This document shows, piece after piece, positions 25,101 through 32,868 of a DNA stretch of 64,000 nt. Both the position numbers and the translations under genes were made by a program. The notes under the pieces were generated by a model. That model made no database searches, had not been told where the DNA came from, and was given only the letters and a program-made list of their open reading frames with translations. Source of the stretch: Streptomyces sp. S465 (GTDB lineage Bacteria > Actinomycetota > Actinomycetes > Streptomycetales > Streptomycetaceae); NCBI RefSeq assembly GCF_026898115.1, contig NZ_CP114036.1, positions 7,682,001-7,746,000 of the forward strand. The letters are read 5' to 3'. Every line of letters starts with the position of its first letter. Within the stretch, counting starts at the first letter, position 1.

Positions 25101-27001
25101 CCGCACCGGCCCCCGACGCCGAGCCCTCCGAGCCGAACCCCGAGGCGGCCCCGGCATCGGAACCGAACCCCGAGGCGGCCCCCCACCCCGCCCCTGCCGC
25201 CGAAGCGGAACCGGAGAGTCCCACCCCGGAAACCGAGAGCCCCGCACCGGCCCCCACCCCCCTCGGCCCCCCTGCCGACGGGTACGACGAGGCCGAGCGC
25301 GCCGCCGTACACCGCGTGATGCGCGAGCGCCGGGACATCCGTAACGGCTTCCGGTCCGACCCCATCCCGCACGAGGTGCTGCTGCGCGTTCTCGAGGCCG
25401 CGCACACCGCGCCCAGCGTCGGGCACTCCCAGCCGTGGGACTTCGTCGTCATCCGCTCGGAGGAGACCCGGCGCGCCATGCACGAGCTGGCCATGCGCCA
25501 GCGGGACGCGTACGCCAAGTCCCTTCCCAAGGGCCGGGCCAAGCAGTTCAAGCAACTGAAGATCGAGGCGATCCTCGAGACCCCGGTGAACATCGTCGTC
25601 ACCGCCGACCCCACCCGGGGCGGCCGGCACACCCTCGGTCGGCACACCCAGCCGCAGATGGCGCCGTACTCCTCCGCGCTCGCGGTGGAGAACCTGTGGC
25701 TCGCCGCCCGCGCCGAGGGCCTCGGCGTCGGCTGGGTCAGCTTCTTCGACGAGCGCGAGATGGTGCGTGAGCTCGGGCTGCCCGAGCATCTGGAGGTCGT
25801 GGCGTATCTGTGCGTCGGATACGTCGACGAGTTCCCGGAGGAGCCGGAGCTGATGCGGTCCGGGTGGTCCAAGCGCCGCCCGCTGTCCTGGGTCGTCCAC
25901 GAGGAGACGTACGGCCGCCGCACCCTGCCCGGCGGGGAACCGCACAACCTGCTCCAGGAGACCCTGCGGGGCATCCGTCCGCTGGACGCCAAGGCGCTCG
26001 GCGAGGCGTGGGAGCGGCAGAAGCGGATGACCAAGCCGTCCGGTGCGCTGGGCATGCTGGAGATCATCTCCGCCCAGCTGAGCGGGTTGTCCCGGCAGTG
26101 CCCGCCGCCGATCCCGGAGCCCGCGGCCGTCGCGGTCTTCGCGGGCGACCACGGGGTGCACGCCCAGGGCGTCACCGCCTGGCCGCAGGAGGTCACCGGC
26201 CAGATGGTGGCCAACTTCCTGGGCGGTGGCGCGGTCTGCAACGCCTTCGCCGGCCAGGTCGGCGCCGAGGTGTGCGTGGTGGACGTCGGGGTGGCGAGCG
26301 ATCTGCCCAGCACGCCCGGTCTGCTGCCGCGCAAGGTGCGGGCGGGCACCGGGGACTTCACCGTCGGCCCCGCGCTCACCCGCGAGGAGGTGCTGCGCGC
26401 GGTCGAGGTGGGCATCGAGACGGCCCGCGACCTGGTGGCCGCCGGGAACAAGGCGCTGCTCACCGGTGAGATGGGCATCGCCAACACCACCGTGTCGGCC
26501 GCCCTGGTCTCCGTCTACACCGGCGCCGACCCGGCCGAGGTGACCGGGCGCGGCACGGGCATCAACGACGAGATGCACGCGCGCAAGATCGATGTCGTAC
26601 GGCGCGGTCTCGAGCTGCACCAGCCCGATCCGGCCGACCCCATCGGCGTTCTGGCGGCGTTCGGCGGCCTGGAGCACGCCGCGATTGCCGGCCTGCTGCT
26701 GGGCGGCGCCTCGCTGCGTACGCCGGTGATCCTGGACGGGGTGAGCGCGGGCGCCGCGGCGCTGGTCGCACGGGCCATCGCGCCCGAGGTGCTGGCGGCC
26801 TGCATCGCGGGCCACCGCAGCGCCGAGCCGGGCCATGTGGCGGCCCTGAACAAGCTGGGCCTGCGCCCCCTGGTCGACCTGGACCTGCGGCTCGGCGAGG
26901 GTACCGGCGCGCTGCTCGCCCTCCCGGTGGTGCAGAGCGCCGCGCGGGCGATGCACGAGGTGGCCACCTTCGACTCCGCAGGGGTCACGGAGAAGAACTG
27001 A
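22103..27001 (+). CDS. cobT: BluB-CobT fusion with giant low-complexity N-terminus (lower cobalamin ligand synthesis and activation)
   Basis: 1632 residues in three parts. Residues 1 to ~1060 are Pro/Glu/Ala-rich and disordered, with [YF]AG[PA]EQ repeats near 210-255, three ETGETEPE-type units near 910-930 and a tandem duplication (about 713-780 against 815-882). Residues ~1060-1275 are a BluB/nitroreductase-type domain (VMRERRDIRNGFRSDPIPHE, SVGHSQPWDFVVIRS), which makes 5,6-dimethylbenzimidazole from FMNH2. Residues ~1285-1632 are CobT (FAGDHGVHAQGVTAWPQEVT, GEMGIANTTVSAAL, GGLEHAAIAGLLLGGASLRT), which converts it to alpha-ribazole phosphate. Fusion channels the base from maker to user. Streptomyces CobT proteins often have long N-termini; this length and repetition are extreme. 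Confidence 0.9.
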   Translation: MTDTGQVPGEGLPENAGGRLGHPHPADVHAPPADAGYIEQPQPGVPPGAAYTFLDGPEHGGEEDDLLLMPGAQGAWSEQQAQYQTGAYEPGVLNPGVPDPGAAPYADAQMPEPQPVVEQPAPQPAPAPAAYAAPAAPARRPLHLGPPVPDTSTSGVVRSLADRGPAAGRHAAPVRQPEPQAAPQPEPEYGAGPRHGAPAPEQPGMAEQQYAGPEQYAGAEQYAGPEQFAGAEQFAGAEQYAGPEQFAGAEQQQQFVAADPFAGPEQPVLPEQPLTVDYSTAPQYAAGPQYFTPQPDDPSRLPGPQLADLPHLVDAPQPGDAWDSTPPVQQAEPAPAPAETVGPAGEPQAVETPEAEPAPQQFAQPEAVAPEAQPTAMDQVMDQGYVDPAVADPHQAGATIPAQAGAPVMEPAPQAVPAAEQVVDIPAQAQAEPVAAPVAEAAPEIPAQVSHEPVAEPAPQEQAATEEPQAPVAEAAVAEAAQQLPEQPAESAEPTAVDPGHSIVADETPQQAAPAEPEAEPATPEEAPAEAQQPESEPTATEEAAPEAAAEAPETEAAATPAAGSAENEAPEAEAQPTAPETTAPQDEATQPEAGSAEPEAGAAEPEAAEAETSAPEAVEAEAGGPDAGASEAAEPEATAPQGEVTQSESAGPAAVGPEVESAESVAAEPEAVEAVEAGAGGPDAGASDAEPEAAASQGEAAQSDATVPEAAEPEAGAAEPVATEPEAAGPEAAEAETSAPEATVSAVAESEATTPQSEVTQSESAGPEAAQPEAGAAESVAAEPEAVEAGAGGPDAGASDAEPEAAAPQGEGAEPEAGAAEPVATEPEAAGPEAAEAETSAPEATVSAVAESEATTPQGEVTQSESAGPEAAQPEAGVAEPEATQPEAAEPEAGTTGPEAVAPEAEPETGETEPETGETEPETGETEPEAAEPETAEPEAGAPEATQPAAVGPEATEPAAADPEAATPVAAAPGATAPETDPTPAAPAADTQSAPAANPAPAPDAEPSEPNPEAAPASEPNPEAAPHPAPAAEAEPESPTPETESPAPAPTPLGPPADGYDEAERAAVHRVMRERRDIRNGFRSDPIPHEVLLRVLEAAHTAPSVGHSQPWDFVVIRSEETRRAMHELAMRQRDAYAKSLPKGRAKQFKQLKIEAILETPVNIVVTADPTRGGRHTLGRHTQPQMAPYSSALAVENLWLAARAEGLGVGWVSFFDEREMVRELGLPEHLEVVAYLCVGYVDEFPEEPELMRSGWSKRRPLSWVVHEETYGRRTLPGGEPHNLLQETLRGIRPLDAKALGEAWERQKRMTKPSGALGMLEIISAQLSGLSRQCPPPIPEPAAVAVFAGDHGVHAQGVTAWPQEVTGQMVANFLGGGAVCNAFAGQVGAEVCVVDVGVASDLPSTPGLLPRKVRAGTGDFTVGPALTREEVLRAVEVGIETARDLVAAGNKALLTGEMGIANTTVSAALVSVYTGADPAEVTGRGTGINDEMHARKIDVVRRGLELHQPDPADPIGVLAAFGGLEHAAIAGLLLGGASLRTPVILDGVSAGAAALVARAIAPEVLAACIAGHRSAEPGHVAALNKLGLRPLVDLDLRLGEGTGALLALPVVQSAARAMHEVATFDSAGVTEKN
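24235..24741 (+). repeat. Internal tandem duplication in the cobT low-complexity region
   Basis: About 200 bp starting at 24235 recur almost unchanged 306 bp (102 codons) downstream from 24541. The offset is set by GCCCGAGGCG at 24241 and 24547. A linked block coding GAGGPDAGASDAEPEA precedes each copy. The high nucleotide identity, including third positions, points to a recent in-frame duplication rather than convergent low complexity. Confidence 0.85.
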
Positions 27002-27006
27002 TGCCC

Positions 27007-27036
27007 GCCCCCGCCGCGTAAGGTGTCGGCGGGGGC
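27007..27036 (+). terminator. Hairpin between cobT and cobA
   Basis: Stem GCCCCCGCCG / CGGCGGGGGC (27007-27016 and 27027-27036) with a 10-nt loop, starting 6 nt after the cobT stop. It probably terminates or attenuates read-through into cobA. Confidence 0.65.
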
Positions 27037-27107
27037 CCCGCCCAGAGCCGATCAGCCGCTCCAGTGCCGCAGCGGCAGCGCATTCGCACGAGGAGAGCTG
27101 CACCGCC

Positions 27108-28328
27108 ATGTCCGAAAACTTCGCATACCCCGTCGGACTGCGCCTTTCCGGGCGGCGGGTCGTCGTCCTCGGGGCGGGCCAGGTCGCCCAGCGCCGGCTG
27201 CCCGCGCTGATAGCGGCCGGTGCGGACATCCTGCTGATCTCACCGTCCGCCACGGCCTCCGTCGAGGCCATGGCCGAGGCGGGGGAGGTGCGCTGGGAGC
27301 GCCGCCGGTACCAGGAGGGCGACTTCGAGGGCGCCTGGTACGTCCTGATCACCACGGACGACCCGGAGGCCAACGCCGCCGCGTCCGCCGAGGCCGAGGC
27401 GCGCCGGATCTGGTGCGTCCGCAGCGACGACGCCGAGGCCGCCTCCGCCTGGACCCCGGCCACCGGACGCAGCGAGGGCGTCACCGTCGCCGTGCTCACC
27501 GGACACGATCCGCGCCGCTCCGCCGCCGTACGGGACGCCGTGGTGGAGGGGCTGCGCGACGGCACCCTGGCCGCGCCCCGCCATCGTGCCCGCGGCCCCC
27601 GGGTGGCGCTGGTGGGCGGCGGGCCGGGTGATCCGGACCTGATCACCGTGCGCGGCCGCCGCCTCCTCGCCGAGGCGGACGTGGTGGTCGCCGACCGGCT
27701 CGGCCCGCGCGATCTGCTCGACGAACTCCCGCCGCATGTCGAGGTGATCGACGCGGCGAAGATCCCCTACGGCCGCTTCATGGCCCAGGAGGCGATCAAC
27801 AACGCGCTGATCGAGCACGCCAAGGCGGGCAAGTCGGTGGTGCGCCTCAAGGGCGGCGACCCCTTCGTCTTCGGGCGCGGCATGGAGGAGGCGGAGGCGC
27901 TGGCCGAGGCCGGTATCCCGTGCACCGTCGTGCCCGGCATCTCCAGCTCCATCAGCGTCCCGGGCGCGGCCGGGATCCCGGTGACCCACCGGGGCGTCGC
28001 GCATGAGTTCACGGTGGTCAGCGGCCATGTCGCCCCGGACGACCCGAGCTCCCTGGTGGACTGGGCGGCGCTGGCCAGGCTGCGCGGCACGCTGGTGCTG
28101 CTCATGGCCGTCGAGAAGATCGGCGCCATCGCCGCGACCCTGGTGGCGCACGGCCGCGCCGCCGACACCCCCGTCGCCGTCGTCCAGGAGGGCACCACCC
28201 CGGCCCAGCGCCGGGTGGACGCGACCCTCGCCACCGTGGGGGAGAGGGTCGCTGCCGAGGGCGTACGGCCCCCGGCGGTCGTGGTGATCGGCGACGTCGT
28301 CGCCCTCTCGTCCCGTGACCACGACTGA
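27108..28328 (+). CDS. cobA: Siroheme synthase-like uroporphyrinogen-III C-methyltransferase (CysG type)
   Basis: 406 residues. The N-terminal ~150 are a Met8/precorrin-2 dehydrogenase-type NAD domain (RVVVLGAGQVAQRRLPALIA; VLITTDDPEANAA). The C-terminal ~245 are SUMT, with PRVALVGGGPGDPDLITVRG, VVRLKGGDPFVFGRGMEEAE, VVPGISSSISVPGAAGIPVT and VVVIGDVVAL. The enzyme makes precorrin-2 from uroporphyrinogen III at the branch to siroheme and cobalamin. The central chelatase segment of full CysG looks shortened, so ferrochelatase activity is doubtful. GAGGAGAG precedes ATG 27108. Confidence 0.93.
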   Translation: MSENFAYPVGLRLSGRRVVVLGAGQVAQRRLPALIAAGADILLISPSATASVEAMAEAGEVRWERRRYQEGDFEGAWYVLITTDDPEANAAASAEAEARRIWCVRSDDAEAASAWTPATGRSEGVTVAVLTGHDPRRSAAVRDAVVEGLRDGTLAAPRHRARGPRVALVGGGPGDPDLITVRGRRLLAEADVVVADRLGPRDLLDELPPHVEVIDAAKIPYGRFMAQEAINNALIEHAKAGKSVVRLKGGDPFVFGRGMEEAEALAEAGIPCTVVPGISSSISVPGAAGIPVTHRGVAHEFTVVSGHVAPDDPSSLVDWAALARLRGTLVLLMAVEKIGAIAATLVAHGRAADTPVAVVQEGTTPAQRRVDATLATVGERVAAEGVRPPAVVVIGDVVALSSRDHD

Positions 28329-28400
28329 TTCGTAACCGTCGGTAACATAATCGCGTCGGGCTCATTGGCACCGCATCCAGGACAAGGCAGTATCACTTAA

Positions 28401-29219
28401 GTGGCTGATCTCATCACCGTCGACGATCCGGACGACCCGCGACTGCGCGACTACACGGGTCTGACCGATGTGGAGCTGCGGCGCAAGCGGGAACCGGCCG
28501 AGGGCCTGTTCATCGCCGAGGGCGAGAAGGTCATCCGGCGCGCCCGGATCGCCGGTTACGAGATGCGCTCGATGCTGCTGTCGTCCAAGTGGGTCGATGT
28601 GATGCGGGACGTCATCGAGGACGTCCCTGCGCCCGTCTACGCCGTCAGCCCCGAACTGGCCGAACGGGTGACGGGCTACCACGTCCACCGCGGCGCCCTC
28701 GCCTCCATGCAGCGCAAGCCGCTGCCCGACGCGGAGTCGATCCTGCGGGACGCGCGGCGCGTCGCGATCATGGAGTCCGTCAACGACCACACCAACACCG
28801 GCGCCATCTTCCGCAGCGCGGCGGCCCTGGGCATGGACGCCGTACTCCTCTCCCCGGACTGCGCCGACCCCCTCTACCGGCGCTCGGTCAAGGTCTCCAT
28901 GGGCGCCGTCTTCTCCGTTCCGTACGCCCGCCTGGAGAGCTGGCCGCGCGGTCTGGAGGCGGTCCGGGACGCCGGTTTCAAGATCCTCGCCCTGACCCCC
29001 GACGAGAAGGCCACCACCATCGACGACGCGGCCCCGCACCGCCTGGAGCGGGCCGCGCTGATGCTGGGCGCGGAGGGCGACGGACTCTCCGCCCAGGCGC
29101 TGATGGCCGCGGACGAGTGGGTCCGCATCCCCATGGCCCACGGTGTGGACTCGCTCAACGTGGGCGCGGCGGCGGCGGTCGCCTTCTACGCGGTCACCTC
29201 GGGCCGGCCGGGACTCTGA
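28401..29219 (+). CDS. TrmH/SpoU family RNA 2'-O-methyltransferase
   Basis: 272 residues. An N-terminal substrate-binding region (LRRKREPAEGLFIAEGEKVI) is followed by the knotted SPOUT domain. Motif 1 is NDHTNTGAIFRSAAALG, motif 2 MLGAEGDGLSAQAL and motif 3 IPMAHGVDSLNVGAAAAVAF. It methylates a ribose 2'-OH in tRNA or rRNA; the site is unknown. GTG 28401 has no SD, but CAGTAT (28388-28393) ends 7 nt upstream, a possible leaderless start. Its stop codon lies inside the first unit of a tandem repeat array. Confidence 0.92.
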   Translation: MADLITVDDPDDPRLRDYTGLTDVELRRKREPAEGLFIAEGEKVIRRARIAGYEMRSMLLSSKWVDVMRDVIEDVPAPVYAVSPELAERVTGYHVHRGALASMQRKPLPDAESILRDARRVAIMESVNDHTNTGAIFRSAAALGMDAVLLSPDCADPLYRRSVKVSMGAVFSVPYARLESWPRGLEAVRDAGFKILALTPDEKATTIDDAAPHRLERAALMLGAEGDGLSAQALMAADEWVRIPMAHGVDSLNVGAAAAVAFYAVTSGRPGL

Positions 29220-29430
29220 CGCCCACCGGCCGGGACCCTGACGCCACCGGCCGGGCGGGACTCTGATGCCCACCGGCCGGGACTCTGACGCCCACCGGTC
29301 GGCCGGGACTCTGATGCCCACCGGCCGGGACCCTGACGCCTACCGGCCGACCGGACCCTGACACCTCTCGGCCGTTCCGGGACTCTGATGCCTGCCGGCT
29401 GTCCGAACCCTGAGGCGCCTCCGGCTGTCG
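29210..29430. repeat. Nine degenerate 22-26 bp tandem repeats starting at the trmH stop codon
   Basis: Units of the form GGGACTCTGATGCCCACCGG begin at 29210, 29232, 29257, 29279, 29305, 29327, 29353, 29379 and 29405. The trmH stop TGA (29217-29219) is inside the first. From 29431 a related ~18-bp repeat runs into the 3' end of the convergent kinase gene and spans its stop. The gap holds no hairpin terminator and no gene. Confidence 0.9.
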
Positions 29431-29435
29431 GGCGT

Positions 29436-30788
29436 CTACTGGCTGTCCGGCGCCTGCCGGCTGTCCGGCACGGCCGCCACCGAGGGCGGCGCCGCGGACG
29501 ACGAGACCGACCCCTTCGGTCCGGGCGCACCGCCCAGACCGTTCGCCGGGCCCTGGCAGCCCTGCGCCGCCGCGATCCCCAGCGCCACCAGCAGCGTCAC
29601 CACGACGAACACGGTCAGCCGCTGCCGCAGCAGCCGATGGTCCGGCCCGCTGGGGCGGCGTCCGTTCGGTGCGGTGCGCACGGGATGCGCGGGGCGCGCC
29701 GGACGGTCCGGCCGGTCGGGGCGGTCCGTGCGCACGGGCGGCCGCGGGCCCCGGCGCTGAGCCGGACGCGCGGGGGTGTTCCGCCCCGCGGGACGCCCCG
29801 AGCCCCCGCCCGTACCGGCACCGGACCGCGGGGACGACGGCCCGCTTCGCGGCGTCGGCGTGCCGCCGGGGCGCCGCTCCGTGTCCTGGTCGGCGTGCGC
29901 CTCGGGACGCCGCCCCGGAGGGCGGCCCGGTGCTCCGCCGTAGCCCCCCGCGCCGGGCCCGTGCCCATGCGCCTCGCGCGCCGCGATCTCCTTCAGCCGC
30001 AGCGACAGTTGCAGGGTGCTCGGCCGGTCCTCCGGGTCCTTCGCCAGACAGGCGTGGAGCAGCGGCGCCAGGGCGTCCGGCACGCCCAGCAGCTGCGGCT
30101 CCTCATGCACCACCCGGTACAGCATCACCTCGGAACTCCCGTGCCCGAACGGTGAGTCCGCCGTGCAGGCGTACGCGAGCGTCGCGCCCAGCGCGAACAC
30201 GTCGGTCGCCGGGGTCACCGCCGCGCCCCGCACCTGCTCGGGCGCGAGGAAGCCGGGCGAGCCGACCGCCGTGCCGACGTGGGTGAGGGTGCTGGCGCCG
30301 GTCGCCCAGGCGATCCCGAAGTCGATGATGCGCGGGCCCTTGGGGGAGAGCAGGATGTTGGAGGGCTTGAGGTCGCGGTGGACGACCCCCGCCTCATGGA
30401 CCGCCAACAGCCCCTCCGCCAGCGCCGACCCGATCGACGCGACCTGCGCGGCGGGCAGCGGGCCCTCCTCGTTCACCTTGTCGTGGAGGGAGGGGCCCGG
30501 TACGTACTGGGTGGCGAACCAGGGGCGGTCGGCCTCCAGATCGGCGGCCACCAGCCGGGCCGTACAGCCCCCGCGGATCCGCCGCGCGGCGGAGACCTCG
30601 CGGGCGAACCGGGACCGGAACTCCCGGTCCTCGGCGAGGTCCGGCCGGATCACCTTCAGGGCCACCCGCTGCCCGCGCCGGTCGGAGCCGAGGTAGACCA
30701 CCCCCATACCGCCCGCGCCGAGCCGCCGGTGCAGCCGGAAGGAACCGACGACACGCGGGTCCTCGCGCCGGAGCCGCATCATCGCCAT
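29436..30788 (-). CDS. Membrane-anchored serine/threonine protein kinase
   Basis: 450 residues. The kinase domain (about 14-270) has the glycine loop LGAGGMGVVYLG, catalytic Lys in VALKVIRPD, catalytic loop VVHRDLKPSNILL, IDFGIA and the activation/APE region SPGFLAPEQV. A long Pro/Arg/Gly-rich linker follows (about 290-390), then one membrane segment (LTVFVVVTLLVALGIAAAQG) and a short extracytoplasmic Ser/Pro/Ala tail with no PASTA or other sensor domain. GGAGG lies 12 nt before ATG 30788; an alternative ATG is three codons in. The last codons (PDSRQAPDSQ) are part of a repeat spanning the stop. The target is unknown. Confidence 0.92.
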   Translation of the reverse strand: MAMMRLRREDPRVVGSFRLHRRLGAGGMGVVYLGSDRRGQRVALKVIRPDLAEDREFRSRFAREVSAARRIRGGCTARLVAADLEADRPWFATQYVPGPSLHDKVNEEGPLPAAQVASIGSALAEGLLAVHEAGVVHRDLKPSNILLSPKGPRIIDFGIAWATGASTLTHVGTAVGSPGFLAPEQVRGAAVTPATDVFALGATLAYACTADSPFGHGSSEVMLYRVVHEEPQLLGVPDALAPLLHACLAKDPEDRPSTLQLSLRLKEIAAREAHGHGPGAGGYGGAPGRPPGRRPEAHADQDTERRPGGTPTPRSGPSSPRSGAGTGGGSGRPAGRNTPARPAQRRGPRPPVRTDRPDRPDRPARPAHPVRTAPNGRRPSGPDHRLLRQRLTVFVVVTLLVALGIAAAQGCQGPANGLGGAPGPKGSVSSSAAPPSVAAVPDSRQAPDSQ

Positions 30789-31098
30789 GTCCGTCCCCTA
30801 CCTCCGGTGGGGAGGCCCCTTCCCTTAACCCCTGGTGGGGAGCCCCATCCGCTGCTCGTCTGCTTGCCGTTTGCCGCTGATTTGCCGTCGGTCCGCTGTT
30901 GTTGCCCATTGCTGTCCGCCTGACGTGCACAGCTTACGGATTGACGGCCCCGCGCGCTGAGAGGCCGCGCATGCGTCGGCCGATGGATTGTCAGTGGTGC
31001 CTGGGATCCTGGAGAAGTGGGCCGGAATCGTGGCAATCCGCGCTCGGCTCCGTGCGTGCGTGATCTCAAAAGGCCGTCTCAGAAGGGGGATTGAGACC

Positions 31099-31335
31099 GT
31101 GAAGGGTGATCGTGTGGAGATAGTCGTGGACGCGGGCGATACGACGCGGACCTACGAAGTGGTGGCCACCAGGGCGGGCCGGAGGGTCGAAACGGCGGTC
31201 CGGCGCGGGGTGGTGGAAGTGAGCGAAGTCACCCGTAATGGCTCCGTGGTGCGGACGGCCCGCTTCATGGCCAACCGGGTCCTGGCGCTGGTGGAGCAGC
31301 CGGTGCCGCGGGGCGAGGAAGGGGAGGCCGAGTAG
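31099..31335 (+). CDS. Small conserved hypothetical protein
   Basis: 78 residues from GTG 31099 (AAGGGGG 10 nt upstream). It has alternating beta-type segments (RVEIVVDAGDTTRTYEVVAT; VVEVSEVTRNGSVVRTARFM) and an acidic tail. No family is recognised; codon use is typical, so it is probably real. Upstream, 30789-31098 is the divergent promoter region with the kinase and contains a direct repeat of GGTGGGGAG; I see no other gene there. Confidence 0.75.
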   Translation: MKGDRVEIVVDAGDTTRTYEVVATRAGRRVETAVRRGVVEVSEVTRNGSVVRTARFMANRVLALVEQPVPRGEEGEAE

Positions 31336-31424
31336 CACCCGCCCCGGCCCTGGCGGGACTGCTCCGGGGCTCGGAGGGACCCCCTCCGCGGACTCCGGAG
31401 GGATCTGTTCCGCGACCCCCTCCG

Positions 31425-31491
31425 GGATGACCCCAAGACATCGCGGCGCATCTCCACCCAGGGGAGTACTCGGTGCCTCCCGGGGTCATCC
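31425..31491. repeat. Inverted and direct repeats in gap downstream of the 78-residue protein
   Basis: GGATGACCCC (31425-31434) pairs perfectly with GGGGTCATCC (31482-31491) across 47 nt. GACCCCCTCCG occurs twice just before. The gap 31336-31632 holds nothing else recognisable. The structure may be a terminator or a recombination scar. Confidence 0.5.
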
Positions 31492-31632
31492 TCCGGGAGG
31501 CCCGGCAATCGGTACGAAGGCATGACGCCGGGCACCGGTGCGCGCGCCTAATGTTGTGGTCAAGCGGCGGGCGCAGCACTCGTCCCCCGAGGTCAGACGC
31601 TCGCCGCCCCCAGATGTGACGGAGGAGGGACG

Positions 31633-31851
31633 ATGGCGGACACGGCCGGGCGCACGGTCATCCGGACACCTCGTCGCAGGTCCGTGGAGGCGGCGGCCGA
31701 TGTGTTCGGCGGCTCGCGGACCGGCACTCGCCATCCCCTGGTCGCGGCGGCCATGGTGCTGCCGATGGCCATCCTCCTGACCATCACCTTCGGCGGCTGG
31801 GATGCCGTCGTCACACAAGCGTCGTCCGTGGCGGGAATGCTGGGGCGCTGA
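31633..31851 (+). CDS. Small single-pass membrane protein
   Basis: 72 residues. A basic N-terminus (RTPRRRSVEAAADVFGGSR) precedes one membrane helix (LVAAAMVLPMAILLTITFGG) and a short tail. GACGGAGGAGGGACG immediately upstream gives an excellent SD for ATG 31633. The function is unknown. It is followed by a 13-bp stem terminator. Confidence 0.8.
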   Translation: MADTAGRTVIRTPRRRSVEAAADVFGGSRTGTRHPLVAAAMVLPMAILLTITFGGWDAVVTQASSVAGMLGR

Positions 31852-31937
31852 GGCGCCCCGGGTCCGGGAGAGCGGCCCGGACCGGGGACTTCCGGCCATC
31901 AACCCCGTGGGGACGGGGGTGCGGCGGACGGCACGAT

Positions 31938-31967
31938 TGCCCGGACGGCTGGGGAGCCGTCCGGGCA
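31938..31967. terminator. Bidirectional terminator between small membrane protein and TetR gene
   Basis: A perfect 13-bp stem TGCCCGGACGGCT / AGCCGTCCGGGCA (31938-31950 and 31955-31967) around loop GGGG, between convergent genes. Confidence 0.85.
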
Positions 31968-32105
31968 TCGCGCCGTTCGAGGCCATGCGGACCGCTGTCA
32001 GGACCACTCAACCGGGGCCGATGGCCGCGCGGTTCATGCACGAGCCCCAGGGCGCTCGCGCCCGGCGCCGGCGGGAACGGCGGAAGGGGAGGGCGGGGCC
32101 GGGGG

Positions 32106-32696
32106 TCAGCGCGGGCGCAGGCCGTTGATGAGCAGGGCGCAGACAGCCTCCAGGGTGGCCTCGGCCTCCGGGGCCTGCCACTCGGGGGCGTGTGCGGGGT
32201 GGTGATAGGCCATGGTGGCGGCGAAAACGGTCCGCGCCGTCGCGGCGGGGTCGGGAGAGGTGAAGTCACCGCTGCCGACGCCGTCGGCGATGATCACGCG
32301 CAGCTGTTCGACCAGGCCGTCCACGTGGTCGGCGAACGCGCTGCTGTGCTCGGCCACCAGGACCCGGTAGGTCGCGAAGAGCTCCGGGTCTTCGGACATC
32401 AGGTGCCGCTTGGCGGTGAACAGCGTGGTGAGCCAGGTGCGCAGCCGCTCGGGCCCGGCCTGCTGGGTGTCGGCCGCGACCGCCGCGAGGGGCTCGCGTG
32501 CCCGGCCCAGCCAGCGCCGTGCGACGGCTTCGCGCAGCGCCGCCTTGGACGGGAAGTGCCGGTAGACGCTGGCGTGGCTGACTCCCAGAGCCCGCGCCAC
32601 GTCCAGCACCGTGGCCTTCGCCGGTCCATGGCGGCGTAGCACCTCCTCGGTCGCCGTCAGGATGGTCTCGGCGTCGAGTGCCGGGCCCGAACGCAT
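32106..32696 (-). CDS. TetR family transcriptional regulator
   Basis: 196 residues. The N-terminal DNA-binding domain has the TetR helix-turn-helix VLDVARALGVSHASVYRHFP followed by SKAALREAVARRWL. The C-terminal ligand/dimer region is diverse. The ATG at 32696 overlaps by 1 nt (TGATG) the stop of a 39-residue ORF on the same strand. That ORF in turn follows the cyclase gene by 53 nt, so all three are probably one operon. A palindrome over the operon promoter (33802-33827) is the likely binding site, giving autoregulation. Confidence 0.92.
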   Translation of the reverse strand: MRSGPALDAETILTATEEVLRRHGPAKATVLDVARALGVSHASVYRHFPSKAALREAVARRWLGRAREPLAAVAADTQQAGPERLRTWLTTLFTAKRHLMSEDPELFATYRVLVAEHSSAFADHVDGLVEQLRVIIADGVGSGDFTSPDPAATARTVFAATMAYHHPAHAPEWQAPEAEATLEAVCALLINGLRPR

Positions 32697-32815
32697 CAGC
32701 GCTCGCCGTCCCGGACGGCCCGCGCCCCGCGGTCCCTCACCCCGGCGACGGCCCCGGCGACAGCCCCCGCGACGGTCCCGGCGACGGCGGAGGCCGGCAC
32801 CGACTGCTCGCTCAC
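32696..32815 (-). CDS. Small Ala/Gly/Val-rich ORF coupled to the TetR gene
   Basis: GTG 32815 has GAGGAGG 8 nt upstream, better than the SD of the TetR gene, and encodes 39 residues beginning VSEQSVPASAVAGTVAGAV. A basic tail follows, ending AVRDGER. Its TGA overlaps the TetR ATG (TGATG). It may be a coupling leader that delivers ribosomes to the regulator or a tiny membrane-active peptide. The middle is coded by a GGGGCCGTCGCC repeat. No homologue is known to me. Confidence 0.5.
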   Translation of the reverse strand: MSEQSVPASAVAGTVAGAVAGAVAGVRDRGARAVRDGER

Positions 32816-32868
32816 TGCCAGTTCCTCCTCGGTCAGGACAATCGGCCGCGGACGGCGTAGGGGGGCCG

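Noticed and set aside
21938..27646. A 1902-codon open frame on the minus strand opposite cobT, rich in Gly/Leu/Arg repeats
   Set aside because: It is the antisense shadow of the low-complexity GC-rich cobT gene; the plus strand has the BluB and CobT domains and correct codon bias.
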